The notes: a model not told the origin generated them from the sequence alone. A stretch of 23,272 nt of DNA from DATKCJ01 sp035513275 (GCA_035513275.1 DATKCJ010000291.1:1-23272), one strand, 5' to 3'. Shown: positions 14,810 through 22,584, numbered from the stretch's first letter. Program-made: numbers and translations.

Positions 14810-16003
14810 GTGCCGCAGGTCCGCATCCTCGTCCTGACTTCGAGCACCGGCGGTGGCCACGACATGCGCGCGCAGGCGTTTGCGCAGTGGGTGTTTCGGA
14901 TCTTCAAGCATGCGGTCGACGTGCGGATCGAGAACGTGCTGGAGCGATCATCCGTCGTCGGGAAGTCTGGCGTCGGCTTATACAACTGGATCCAGCGCCG
15001 CGCGCCTTGGCTGCACCATCCGTATTATGTGCTCATCGAGGGCCTCGGCATCCTGAACCGGCGCACGGTGACGTTCGGCAGGAATTACTACATCGATCTT
15101 CTGCAGGAGTATCAACCGCACCTCGTCTTCAGCGTCCACGACTGCCTGAACCGCGGCTACTTCCAGCTTGCCCGGTCGATCCTCAAGGGAAACGTGAAGT
15201 GCGCGACGTATTGCGGCGAGTTCTCCGGCGGTTACGGATACAGTCGCAACTGGGTGGACGCGTCGGTCGACATGTTCTACGCGCGGACGCCGACGGCGCG
15301 GGACTACGCGATCAAGCTCGGGCTGAAACTCCCGCAGACCTCGGTCCGCGGGCACCTCATGGCACCGCGAGCGCACTTCGACCTGTTCACACCTGAAAGG
15401 CGCGTGGAGTTTCTCGTGAGCAGGCTCGGCCTGCGCTCCGACCGGTTCACGGTCTTGCTCGCCACCGGGGGCAACGGCGCGAACAACCACATGGAGCTGC
15501 TGCCGGTGCTCGCTCAGTTCCACGAGCGCGTGCAGGCGATCGTCGTGTGTGGCACGAACAAGCAGACGTTCGCCGAGGCGATCCACTGGCGCACGCTCAA
15601 CCCGCGGTTCGGTTGCGCGATCGAGGGCTACAGCGAGGAGATGCACCGCCTCATGCAGGCCAGCGATGCGATCGTCACTCGCGGCGGCACGACGACTTGC
15701 GCGAAGGCCCTGCACTTCAGGTGCCCGATCATCTTCAACGGATTCGGCGGCATCATGCCGCAGGAGAAGCTCACCGTGAAGTATTTCGACCACGGGGGCG
15801 GCGTCGAGCGGATCTCCCGGGCCGAGGACCTGCGCAAAATCATGAAACGGTGGACCACCGACTTCTCCACTTACACGGCGCGCAAGGCCGCATTTGAAGC
15901 GCTGCGGTATGAAGAAGACCCGCGTTTGCTCATCCGCGAGCTCGTAGGGTTCGCGGCTGGTGTCTCCGGCGAGCCTGTCCCGCCGGAAGCCGAGGAGCGC
16001 TGA
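14810..16003 (+). CDS. MGDG-synthase-like glycosyltransferase (GT28)
   Basis: 397 residues from a GTG, one base after the previous stop. The N-terminal part begins VRILVLTSSTGGGHDMRAQAFAQWV, the glycine-rich start of the monogalactosyldiacylglycerol synthase / UgtP domain. Around 100-130, LVFSVHDCLNRGYFQLA and CGEFSGGYGYSRNWVDASVDMFYA follow the same family. The C-terminal GT28 part has LLATGGNGANNH, VVCGTNKQTF and DAIVTRGGTTTCAKALHFRCPIIF, the nucleotide-sugar site. Such enzymes add sugar to a diacyl lipid or related acceptor at the membrane. The acceptor here is unknown; the neighbouring acyl and oxoamine synthase genes suggest a non-standard lipid. No membrane span is seen. Confidence 0.88.
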   Translation: MPQVRILVLTSSTGGGHDMRAQAFAQWVFRIFKHAVDVRIENVLERSSVVGKSGVGLYNWIQRRAPWLHHPYYVLIEGLGILNRRTVTFGRNYYIDLLQEYQPHLVFSVHDCLNRGYFQLARSILKGNVKCATYCGEFSGGYGYSRNWVDASVDMFYARTPTARDYAIKLGLKLPQTSVRGHLMAPRAHFDLFTPERRVEFLVSRLGLRSDRFTVLLATGGNGANNHMELLPVLAQFHERVQAIVVCGTNKQTFAEAIHWRTLNPRFGCAIEGYSEEMHRLMQASDAIVTRGGTTTCAKALHFRCPIIFNGFGGIMPQEKLTVKYFDHGGGVERISRAEDLRKIMKRWTTDFSTYTARKAAFEALRYEEDPRLLIRELVGFAAGVSGEPVPPEAEER

Positions 16004-16087
16004 TTCGTCAGCCGCCGGTTTGCACCAGGCGTTGGCGACAGCGGAGGGCGCGCGATTCATTTGGACACAGTCGTCGCGTTTTGAAGC

Positions 16088-17320
16088 ATGGGCACCAGCC
16101 TCTGCACTGTGGGAAATGACTCCAAGCTCGCGGTCCTCTTCACGACGTTTCCAAAGACGTCCGAGAGTTTTCTTCAGCGTGAGGTCGACGCGATGATCGA
16201 GTGCGGGCTGGAGCCGGCGCTCTACTCGCTTTGGGGCGGAGGCGGCGAATTCAAGGGCCGGCGCGTTTCGACCTTCAACAAGTGGCGGCTCGTGCCGCTT
16301 CTCTTGCTGATCATTCCGTGGAACTGCATCCGGCGTCCGCGAATCGTCCGCGACTTGTTCGCGGGTGCGTTCAGCAGGCGTGCGCCTTCTTGGCTGAATT
16401 TCTGGGAGAACATGCTCGGCGCGGGCTTCGCCGGGGTGGCCTACCGCAGCGAGTTTCGGGATGCGTCGCCCCGTTTCATCCACGCTCCGTGGGCTGGCGC
16501 GCCGGCGACAGCCGCGTGGCTGCTGTGGCGGGTTCTCGGGGTGCCCTACAGCGTGGGCGTGCACGCCTACGATCTCTATGAGCACGGTGGCGACTGGTGG
16601 CTTCTCGAGAAGATCGCGCACGCTCGCTTCGTGCGCACGTCCACGCTGATGGCGCGCGACGAGCTCGTGAAGCGGGGCGTCGCTGCTGAAAAAATTCACT
16701 GCATCCGGCGTGGGATGGCGGCGCTGCCCGCGCTCAAGCCGCTGCGTTCCTGGCGCACGCCGCTGCGAATCGCGTGCGTGGCGCGCCTCGTCGAGAAGAA
16801 GGGCCTGCGCCGGCAACTCGCGATCTACGCTGCTCTCAAGGAGGCTGGTGTTGCATTCACGGCGCGCATCGCGGGCGGAGGTCCCTTGCGCGAGGCGCTC
16901 GTCATAAGTGCGCGGGCACACCGGGTCGAGGACTGCGTCGAGTTTCTTGGAGAGATTCCCCACGGGGAGGTATGGACGCTCCTCGAGTGGGCGGACGTGC
17001 TCATCCACACCGGCGTCGTTTCGGCGAGCGGCGATCGGGACGGTTTGCCGAATGTGATTCCTGAGGCGATGGCTGCAGGCACGCTCGTCGTGTCGTCCCC
17101 CACGGCAGCGACAACCGAGGCGGTGCACGACGGCGAGACAGGACTTGTCGCGCCTGTCGACGACCCTTCGACGTGGGTGCGCGCTTTGAATCGACTCGCC
17201 GCGGACGACGCGCTTGCGGAGCGGCTGCAGGCGGGCGCGCGCAGTTGGGTTGAGGAGAACTACGACTCGCACAAGAACGTCGGTCGGCTTGTCGCGCTTT
17301 GCCGCGCGGAGATGTCATGA
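16088..17320 (+). CDS. GT4-family glycosyltransferase (WcaL/exopolysaccharide type)
   Basis: 410 residues. The N-terminus has LAVLFTTFPKTSESFLQREVDAMI, a start pattern seen in colanic-acid and exopolysaccharide GT4 enzymes. One hydrophobic stretch (WRLVPLLLLIIPWNCI, about 66-81) may touch the membrane. The C-terminal GT-B domain shows RIACVARLVEKKGLRRQL, ARIAGGGPL, VEFLGEIPHGEVW and DRDGLPNVIPEAMAAGTLVVSSPTAATTEAV, in which the first Glu of the E-x7-E motif is Asp. It starts 84 bp after the GT28 gene and overlaps the next gene by 4 bases (ATGA at 17317), so the last two genes are coupled. It probably adds a sugar to the lipid-linked product; the donor is unknown. Confidence 0.9.
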   Translation: MGTSLCTVGNDSKLAVLFTTFPKTSESFLQREVDAMIECGLEPALYSLWGGGGEFKGRRVSTFNKWRLVPLLLLIIPWNCIRRPRIVRDLFAGAFSRRAPSWLNFWENMLGAGFAGVAYRSEFRDASPRFIHAPWAGAPATAAWLLWRVLGVPYSVGVHAYDLYEHGGDWWLLEKIAHARFVRTSTLMARDELVKRGVAAEKIHCIRRGMAALPALKPLRSWRTPLRIACVARLVEKKGLRRQLAIYAALKEAGVAFTARIAGGGPLREALVISARAHRVEDCVEFLGEIPHGEVWTLLEWADVLIHTGVVSASGDRDGLPNVIPEAMAAGTLVVSSPTAATTEAVHDGETGLVAPVDDPSTWVRALNRLAADDALAERLQAGARSWVEENYDSHKNVGRLVALCRAEMS

Positions 17321-18381
17321 TCTTCATCGACACGACCAACGCCTCGCGATCGCGGCACCTCTCGGGCCTGCAGCGTGTGAGCTCTTGCCTGCGCGCGGGT
17401 CTGGGCGCGCGGAGCGACAGCGCGGTGCGCGAAGTGATCTGGCGCGAAGGCTCGTGGACCGGCGCAGACGGCAAGCCCGTGGGGCCGGGTGCCGATGACT
17501 GGCTTCTCACACCCGAGGTATTCAGTGCGGACGAGCGTCCAGGGTTTGCCGCGTGGCTCGCGAGCCCCGGTTGCGAAACGGCAGCGATCTACTACGACGC
17601 GATTCCGCTCAAGCTTCCGTCGATCACGTGGCCGCGGAGCGTGGCCCGGCATCCGGGCTACATGAAGCAGCTCGCGCGCTTCGATCGCGTGCTCGCGATC
17701 TCGGAGGCGAGCCGCCGCGAACTCGTCGACTACTGGGAATGGGCGCGCGCACCGGTCCGGGCGAAAGTCAGTGTGATCCCGCTCGGGGCGGACGGCTCGG
17801 GAACGCCGCGCGTCACCGAACGACCGGTCGTCGAGCCCGCCCCCTCGCTCGTGATGGTCGGCATCGTGGAACCGCGGAAGAACCAGGCGCTGATGCTCGA
17901 CGTTTGCTCGCGGCTGTGGGAATCGGGCCTCGCGTTCGACCTGCACATCGTCGGCCGGGTGAATCCACACTTCGGAAATTCGATCGCGAAGCATGCTGTG
18001 GATTTGGCGCGACGGCATTCGTGCCTCCATTTCCACGGCCCGCTCGATGACTCGACGGTCCGTGCATTGCACGCGCGCGCCCGGGCCGCTCTGTTTCCGT
18101 CGCGCGCCGAGGGGAATGGGCTCCCGGTGCTCGAGGCGCTGTGGCAGGGAGTGCCGTGCGTTTGCAGCCGCATCCCCGCGCTCGAGGAGAACGCGGTCGG
18201 GGGCGGCTGCTTGCTCGTGAATTCAGACCACTCCGAAGGGTGGGAGAGTGCGATCCGCTCGATCGTCACCGAGGACGCGCTCGTGGCGTCGCTTCGCGAC
18301 CAAGCGCTCTCGCGGCCACTGCCGACATGGCACGACACGGCGGAAGCGGTCGTCGCGGCGCTGAACCTCGGAAGGACGTAG
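17317..18381 (+). CDS. GT4-family glycosyltransferase
   Basis: 354 residues starting at the ATG within ATGA, coupled to the upstream GT4 gene; an in-frame ATG-like start at 17299 lies inside the upstream gene and is less likely. The N-terminus (MIFIDTTNASRSRHLSGLQRV) differs from common GT4 proteins and matches the group with DVTN.. starts. The C-terminal domain has LVMVGIVEPRKNQALML, HIVGRVNPHFG, FHGPLDDSTVRALHARARAALFPS and EGNGLPVLEALWQGVPCVCSRIPALEE, with E-x7-E. It is the last gene of the operon, followed by the double-hairpin element at 18389. The sugar and acceptor cannot be read. Confidence 0.9.
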   Translation: MIFIDTTNASRSRHLSGLQRVSSCLRAGLGARSDSAVREVIWREGSWTGADGKPVGPGADDWLLTPEVFSADERPGFAAWLASPGCETAAIYYDAIPLKLPSITWPRSVARHPGYMKQLARFDRVLAISEASRRELVDYWEWARAPVRAKVSVIPLGADGSGTPRVTERPVVEPAPSLVMVGIVEPRKNQALMLDVCSRLWESGLAFDLHIVGRVNPHFGNSIAKHAVDLARRHSCLHFHGPLDDSTVRALHARARAALFPSRAEGNGLPVLEALWQGVPCVCSRIPALEENAVGGGCLLVNSDHSEGWESAIRSIVTEDALVASLRDQALSRPLPTWHDTAEAVVAALNLGRT

Positions 18382-18388
18382 CTCTGAT

Positions 18389-18447
18389 GTAGGTGGCGTG
18401 CTTGCCACGCCACTTCGGGGGAGTTGCGCGACAAGCATGCAACCTAC
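18389..18447. repeat. REPIN-like double hairpin, family B
   Basis: GTAG, hairpin GTGGCGTG-cttgc-CACGCCAC, nine bases, then a second imperfect hairpin GTTGC...GCAAC, then CTAC. It starts seven bases after the last glycosyltransferase gene. The right half is similar to 7141-7164. It could act as the operon terminator. Confidence 0.8.
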
Positions 18448-18460
18448 AGGTCTTCGCCAA

Positions 18461-18569
18461 TCGAGCATCGAAAATCCAAAATCGAAAAATCTCGCTTCCA
18501 TTCCGCAATCCCCAATCCGCATTCCGCAATCTGTCCCTCACTCCCTTACTCCCTCAATCCCTCGTTCGC
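18461..18569. repeat. Low-complexity degenerate repeats at a convergent junction
   Basis: Short imperfect tandem words: TCGAAAATCC/AAAATCG at the left, ATTCCGCAATC repeated twice with CCCAATCCGC between, then a CCCTCACT/CCCTTACT/CCCTCAAT run. No gene is visible. It lies between the last GT4 gene and the stop of the oxoamine synthase gene. Confidence 0.65.
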
Positions 18570-19766
18570 TCACATCCGCTTCACCGCATAGGCCATCGCC
18601 TCGGCGATTCGCTCAAAGTCCTCCTCGGTGTGCATCGCCGAGATGGCGGTGCGGACGAGGTCTTTTCCGGCCGGCACGGCAGGTGCGATCGACATCACGG
18701 TGAACACGCCTTTCTCAAGGAGGTGATTCCAAAACCGGTAGGCGTTTTCCTTCGAGCCAAGCACGATGGGCACCGCAGGCGTTTCGCTTTCCCAAGTGTC
18801 GAGCTTCAGTGATTTCAACAGCGACATGTAGTGGCGCGTGTTCTTCCAGAGGCGCTCGTGGTGCTCGGGCTCCTCGCGCATGATGCGAAGCGCCTCGAGA
18901 GCGATCGCGGCTGGCGCGGGACTGATCGCGGCGCTGAAGATCGTCTGCTTCGAGTGCGTGCGGAGGAACTCGATCGACGCGCGCGAGCCAGCCACGAAGC
19001 CGCCCGTGCTCGCGAGCGATTTCGAGAGGCTGCCAACAATCAGGTCCACGCTCTCGGTGGCGTTGAAATGATCGGCCGTGCCGCGGCCCCCGCGGCCGAG
19101 CACGCCAAAGCCGTGTGCGTCGTCGACGACGACAAAGCATCCGAATTCGTCGGCGACCTCGACAAACTCCGGCAGGCGCGCGATGTGTCCCTCCATCGAG
19201 TAGACGCCCTCGAAGACGAGCAGCTTTGCAGACTCCTTCGGCAGCGAATGGAGAACGGCGCGGAGGTCTTCCGGGTTGTTGTGGCTGAAGCGCTCGACAT
19301 CGGCCATCGAGAGCCGGATGCCGTCCCACAGGCAGGAGTGGATGTTCTTGTCGGCGAGGATGCAGTCACCCTTTGCGGCAAATGCCGCGACGCCCGAGAG
19401 GCAGGAGAGGTAGCCCGCCGAGCTTACGTGGCAGGCCTCGACGCCGAGAAAATCCGCGAGCGCCTCCTCGAGGGTTTCGTGGTAGGCGCGCGAGCCATTG
19501 GAGGAGCGGGCACCGGTCGGGCTCGTGCCCCACTCGTCGAGGGCTCGCTGGCCGGCAGCGATCACGCGCGGGTCGAAAGAGAGGCCCAGGTAGTCGTTGC
19601 TCGAGAGCATGACCATGTCGCGGCCGTCGAGCCTGACGTGCGTGCCCCGCTGCGCCTCGAACGCGCGGTAGTAGGGCGCGTATTTCAGCCGGAACTTCGT
19701 GATCGAGTCGTCGGCGCAGCGATCTGCGATCGGCTTCCTGACCTTGCTTGAGCGCTTGAATACCAT
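18570..19766 (-). CDS. Alpha-oxoamine synthase (BioF/KBL/SPT family)
   Basis: 398 residues, a PLP enzyme that condenses an acyl thioester with an amino acid and releases CO2. The motif SSNDYLGL, His143 region (DKNIHSCLWDGI), DDAHGFGVLGRGGRG (aspartate and histidine stacking on PLP) and GSLSKSLASTGGFVAG with Lys249 are all present. The family includes BioF (pimeloyl + alanine), KBL (acetyl + glycine), serine palmitoyltransferase and CqsA. DDAHG is BioF-like, whereas PAVPAGKDLVRTAISAMHT near the end is of the form found in serine palmitoyltransferases. No other biotin gene is near, while acyl-chain and sugar-transfer genes are, so a lipid-making role is plausible. I chose the ATG at 19766; a TTG at 19781 is in frame. 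It converges on the plus-strand operon. Confidence 0.9.
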   Translation of the reverse strand: MVFKRSSKVRKPIADRCADDSITKFRLKYAPYYRAFEAQRGTHVRLDGRDMVMLSSNDYLGLSFDPRVIAAGQRALDEWGTSPTGARSSNGSRAYHETLEEALADFLGVEACHVSSAGYLSCLSGVAAFAAKGDCILADKNIHSCLWDGIRLSMADVERFSHNNPEDLRAVLHSLPKESAKLLVFEGVYSMEGHIARLPEFVEVADEFGCFVVVDDAHGFGVLGRGGRGTADHFNATESVDLIVGSLSKSLASTGGFVAGSRASIEFLRTHSKQTIFSAAISPAPAAIALEALRIMREEPEHHERLWKNTRHYMSLLKSLKLDTWESETPAVPIVLGSKENAYRFWNHLLEKGVFTVMSIAPAVPAGKDLVRTAISAMHTEEDFERIAEAMAYAVKRM

Positions 19767-19856
19767 CGACCGGCCACGCAAGGGAAACTCATCCGGCTTG
19801 GCAAACGGAAAGCCCCGGGCGTGGTTTGCCGCGGGGATCGGTCGTAGGGTTCTCCG

Positions 19857-20198
19857 TTAGTGAAACGGGCGCACTTCTACCGATGCCCGGCAGGCGACGA
19901 CAGCCTTTCGCCCCCACGCCACCGCCTCATCCAAATCAGCAGCTTCCAGCACCCAAAAGCCGCCCACGTGCTCCGTGGTCTTCAGATAGGGTCCGTCAGA
20001 GATGAGCATTTTGCCATCAGCCTGCCTCCGCAGCGACTTCGCGCTGCGTGCCGGTTGCAAGCCACCGACGAAAATCCTGATGCGAGCAGCCTCCATCTCA
20101 TCATTCAGCAAATCGATATCGCGGGACATCTCTTCGTCTTCTGAGACAGAGGGGTCGTAGTTGTCGGGGTGGTGAATAGCTACCAGAAATCTCGCCAT
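19857..20198 (-). CDS. YCII/DGPF-domain protein
   Basis: 113 residues of the YCII-related (DGPF) family, a dimeric alpha-beta barrel-like fold. ARFLVAIHHPDNY at the start and ISDGPYLKTTEHVGGFWVLEAADLDEAVAWGRKA in the second half are the family signature, with DGPY in place of DGPF. The biochemical role of this family is mostly unknown; some members sit beside ECF sigma factors, but none is visible here. The ATG at 20198 is chosen because AGGA lies at normal spacing upstream; a TTG at 20219 is also in frame. It is 90 bp upstream of the oxoamine synthase gene on the same strand, so cotranscription is possible but not shown. Confidence 0.87.
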   Translation of the reverse strand: MARFLVAIHHPDNYDPSVSEDEEMSRDIDLLNDEMEAARIRIFVGGLQPARSAKSLRRQADGKMLISDGPYLKTTEHVGGFWVLEAADLDEAVAWGRKAVVACRASVEVRPFH

Positions 20199-20298
20199 GA
20201 TGGGTCCTGTATCTCTCAACGGATGGCACCAACAGTTTAGGACACCCGCCCGCGAAGTTTCTCCGGTCGGCGCAGATCAGCGATGCCGCGCGTGAGCG

Positions 20299-20754
20299 CT
20301 ATCCCTCACGACCGCCGCTGTGAGGCAGGGGTTCGAGGAGGGGATTGCTCGATTCTGATTTCGCTGAATCCACGTCCGGCTCCTTGACGACCATCTTCAA
20401 ATCGATGTCCGACCTTGGTGCGCCTACCGGCATATTCGGGTCGACGTCTGCGCTGGGTTCGATGATGGGCATCCGCGACACGAGTCGTTTCTGGCCGGGC
20501 GACGTGCGCCGGAACCCTTCTGCCGCAACTTTCGCTTCTGGATCGAACGCCGGCGACTTCCCCGACTTCAATGCCTCCGACACCGAAAGTTCAGAGCGAT
20601 CGAACAGCTTCTCGGAGAAGCTCGGCAAAGCGGAATCCGCCGCGGATAGAACGGACGCAGACAGGAAACAAACAAGCGCGTGGATCTTGATGGCAGGAAG
20701 TAGAGCGTGCGAAAGGAGGGTTTCTTGCCAAGCCTTCAAATGCGCCACGACCAT
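20299..20754 (-). CDS. Exported hypothetical protein with Met-Pro repeats
   Basis: About 151 residues if started at the ATG at 20754. A hydrophobic segment LLPAIKIHALVCFLSASVLSA (about 18-38) ending in SAA looks like a signal peptide, preceded by an unusually long N-terminal part, so the true start may be further in. The C-terminal half holds three short imperfect repeats of about 13 residues: MPIIEPSADVDPN (95-107), MPVGAPRSDIDLK (108-120) and MVVKEPDVDSAK (121-132). I recall similar low-complexity exported proteins from Opitutaceae but know no function. An overlapping plus-strand open frame (20345-20806) looks like a shadow: it has no recognisable features. Confidence 0.6.
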   Translation of the reverse strand: MVVAHLKAWQETLLSHALLPAIKIHALVCFLSASVLSAADSALPSFSEKLFDRSELSVSEALKSGKSPAFDPEAKVAAEGFRRTSPGQKRLVSRMPIIEPSADVDPNMPVGAPRSDIDLKMVVKEPDVDSAKSESSNPLLEPLPHSGGREG

Positions 20755-20901
20755 GGCCGGCGCGACTTGTTCTGTTCGGAGCACGAGGATGAAACGGGAA
20801 GCGTGACGTGGAGCCCGCACTCCATCTCTTCGCCTTCGTTCAAGACGATCACCGCGTTCACCCGTCGCGCGAGCGCGAGACCTACATCGCAAGCGGCGAC
20901 C

Positions 20902-21636
20902 CTACGGGGAGCCCGGCGGCTCCAGCCGCACTGTGCGGAACTCGACCGGCACGCCCTCGGATTGAAGGCAGATGTGGCCTTCGCTGACGGTCACTCCCGT
21001 GGCGCGGTTTTGCTCAACTCCGTTGACGACCGTGGTGACCGTGTCGCCGCGGCATGTGATCGTGTAGGTGTTCCATTCGCCGGTCGGATTCTCGGAGGAG
21101 TCCTGCCTCTTCGGCACGCGGCGGGTGTTCTTCGCGCTTGTCTTCGCCTTCTCGTCGTCGCCGGCCTTGGCTAGGGCGGCATCGCGCAGAGCCACAAGCT
21201 CGGCGGTCTCAACGCCGCCGATCACATAGAAGTCGCCGGCGTTGGTCTCCATCAACTGCGCCTCGATGCTCTTGGGCCAGATGGCGTCCACGCCCTGCAT
21301 GTGAAGGAGCACGCCGCTGTTTCGATTTCGCGGACGCCCCTCGGCGTCGACCGGCGGCGCCACCGGCACCCAGCGCCACTCGACCGTGAGAACGTAGTCT
21401 TGGAAGCGGCCTTCGGAACGGATGTAGCCGTTCGGCTTGCCCGTGGTCCTCAAGACGCCGTTCTCAACCTTCCAAGTGTCGGCGGGCGGCGCGGCTTCGG
21501 CGGGAAACGCGGTCCACCCCGAGAGATCGGTGCCGTTGAACAGCGCGATCGGCGCGTCGGGGCTGGTGGCCGCGAGCGAAGTAAGCGATGTGACCGCGAG
21601 TGCGGAGATGGCGAGAAAAGCAGCTTTGGATTTCAT
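20902..21636 (-). CDS. Exported DUF1080 (3-keto-disaccharide hydrolase-like) protein
   Basis: 244 residues. A signal peptide (MKSKAAFLAISALAVTSLTSLAA) is followed by one DUF1080 domain, a concanavalin-like lectin/glucanase fold. The usual words are present: IALFNGTDLSGWTAF, WKVENGVLRTTG, YIRSEGRFQDYVLTVEWRW, NSGVLLHM, SIEAQLMETNAGDFYVIGG, GEWNTYTITCRGDTVTTVVNGVEQNRA and GHICLQSEGVPVEFRTVRLEP. Some family members cleave 3-keto-glycosides, but most are uncharacterised. It probably acts outside the cytoplasm on sugars. I chose the ATG at 21636, at the signal peptide; an earlier in-frame start at 21732 lies inside the palindromic repeat. The family is common in Planctomycetota and Verrucomicrobiota, which supports the suggested host. 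Confidence 0.91.
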   Translation of the reverse strand: MKSKAAFLAISALAVTSLTSLAATSPDAPIALFNGTDLSGWTAFPAEAAPPADTWKVENGVLRTTGKPNGYIRSEGRFQDYVLTVEWRWVPVAPPVDAEGRPRNRNSGVLLHMQGVDAIWPKSIEAQLMETNAGDFYVIGGVETAELVALRDAALAKAGDDEKAKTSAKNTRRVPKRQDSSENPTGEWNTYTITCRGDTVTTVVNGVEQNRATGVTVSEGHICLQSEGVPVEFRTVRLEPPGSP

Positions 21637-21679
21637 ATTGAGTCTCGAGTTACTGGGCAATTCATTCAGCGATTCCGAG

Positions 21680-21758
21680 GTAGGAGCCCGCTTGCGGGCG
21701 ATGGAGTCGGCGTCAGTTGCCGGTTGGCACACCGAATCGCCTGCAAGCAGGCTCCTAC
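21680..21758. repeat. REPIN-like inverted pair, family C copy 2
   Basis: GTAGGAGCCCGCTTGCGGGCGAT at the left and ATCGCCTGCAAGCAGGCTCCTAC at the right. The left half matches 7064-7086 except for one base in GTAG. Flanking CCGAG/TTCGG extend the symmetry to about 21675-21764. It lies upstream of the DUF1080 gene and downstream of the amidase gene. Confidence 0.85.
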
Positions 21759-21816
21759 CTTCGGAGTGTTCCAGTTGTGTGACAACCTTTTGAAACGGGC
21801 GGCGCGTCGTTCGCGC

Positions 21817-22584
21817 TCAGCCCGCGCGAACCGTGGACTTGCCGTAGCGGTCGAACCGGTCGTGCATCTGGCGAATCGGGAAATTCCGGCCCGGGCACAA
21901 CGTGTGGTTTCGATCGACTTCGCGGTGCACCATGAATCTCCAGCGGTTGTTCACGACCTCGGTGCCGAGATGATCCACGAGCGCGGTGAACGCCGCAAGC
22001 TGGCGCGCCGAAGGGCGCCGGTTCTGGAAATTGCCGACGACGCAGATGCCGATGCCCACGTCGTTCACGTCGGTGCTCCGCACGTGGCCGCCGCGGAGTT
22101 GCTTCACCCAGCGCGGGCCGATCTCGACCTGGCCGTCGCCCGAGTCGCGCCCGTTGCCGATGACGAAGTGGTAGGCAAGGCCATGCTCCATGCCGCGTGC
22201 GCGGTGCCCGCGGTCGTAGATCTTCGCGTTGCCCTGCTCGATCGCGCTGTGGTGGCCGACGATGTATTTCCAGCGACCGGGTGCAACTCGCACGGAGTCG
22301 ATCGCAGAGATTACGGAGGCTGGCAGGGCGGGTGTCTTCACACCGGCACCGCGACCGGGAATCACGAGGCGCTGACCCGGCACTATCAGATCGGACTTGA
22401 GATTGTTCACCGACTTCAGCGCGGCGACCGAGGTGCCGTAGCGCTTAGCAATCGCAGAAAGTGAGTCGCCTTTCACCACGGTGTGCCGGCTCTCGGCCGC
22501 GGCAAAGAGCGGCTGCCAGCCGGCGAAGATGCCAGCCGAGCCAAGGAGCACGGCCCTGAGAAACGTCCGTCGCGGGAGATTCAC
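21817..22584 (-). CDS. LysM-containing N-acetylmuramoyl-L-alanine amidase, Tat-like signal
   Basis: 255 residues. The N-terminus has PRRTFLRAVLLGSAGIFAG, a twin-arginine-like signal peptide ending near FAAA (about 30). Residues 33-76 are one LysM domain (HTVVKGDSLSAIAKRYG ... LIVPGQRLVIP) that binds peptidoglycan. Residues about 100-235 are an amidase_2/PGRP domain: GHHS (His111/112), YHFVIGNG, VGIGICVVGNF, then VHREV (His220) and LCPG (Cys230). His, His and Cys match the zinc ligands of T7 lysozyme-type amidases, which cut the bond between muramic acid and the stem peptide. It is thus a cell-wall hydrolase acting in the periplasm. The Tat call is based on the RR motif and could be a Sec signal instead. 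The ATG at 22584 is the natural start. Confidence 0.92.
   Translation of the reverse strand: MNLPRRTFLRAVLLGSAGIFAGWQPLFAAAESRHTVVKGDSLSAIAKRYGTSVAALKSVNNLKSDLIVPGQRLVIPGRGAGVKTPALPASVISAIDSVRVAPGRWKYIVGHHSAIEQGNAKIYDRGHRARGMEHGLAYHFVIGNGRDSGDGQVEIGPRWVKQLRGGHVRSTDVNDVGIGICVVGNFQNRRPSARQLAAFTALVDHLGTEVVNNRWRFMVHREVDRNHTLCPGRNFPIRQMHDRFDRYGKSTVRAG

Noticed and set aside
14978..17272. 764-codon minus-strand open frame.
   Set aside because: Opposite the GT28 and GT4 genes, which have clear motifs; high GC with codon bias makes long antisense frames common here.
6088..21802. Identical 15-base word TTTTGAAACGGGCGG at 6088-6102 and 21788-21802, first taken as a shared regulatory site.
   Set aside because: The second copy is not upstream of a gene on the same strand, and in a GC-biased window of this size one such match is not far from chance.
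21301..22464. 387-codon plus-strand open frame over the amidase and DUF1080 genes.
   Set aside because: Spans two well-supported minus-strand genes; no domain seen.
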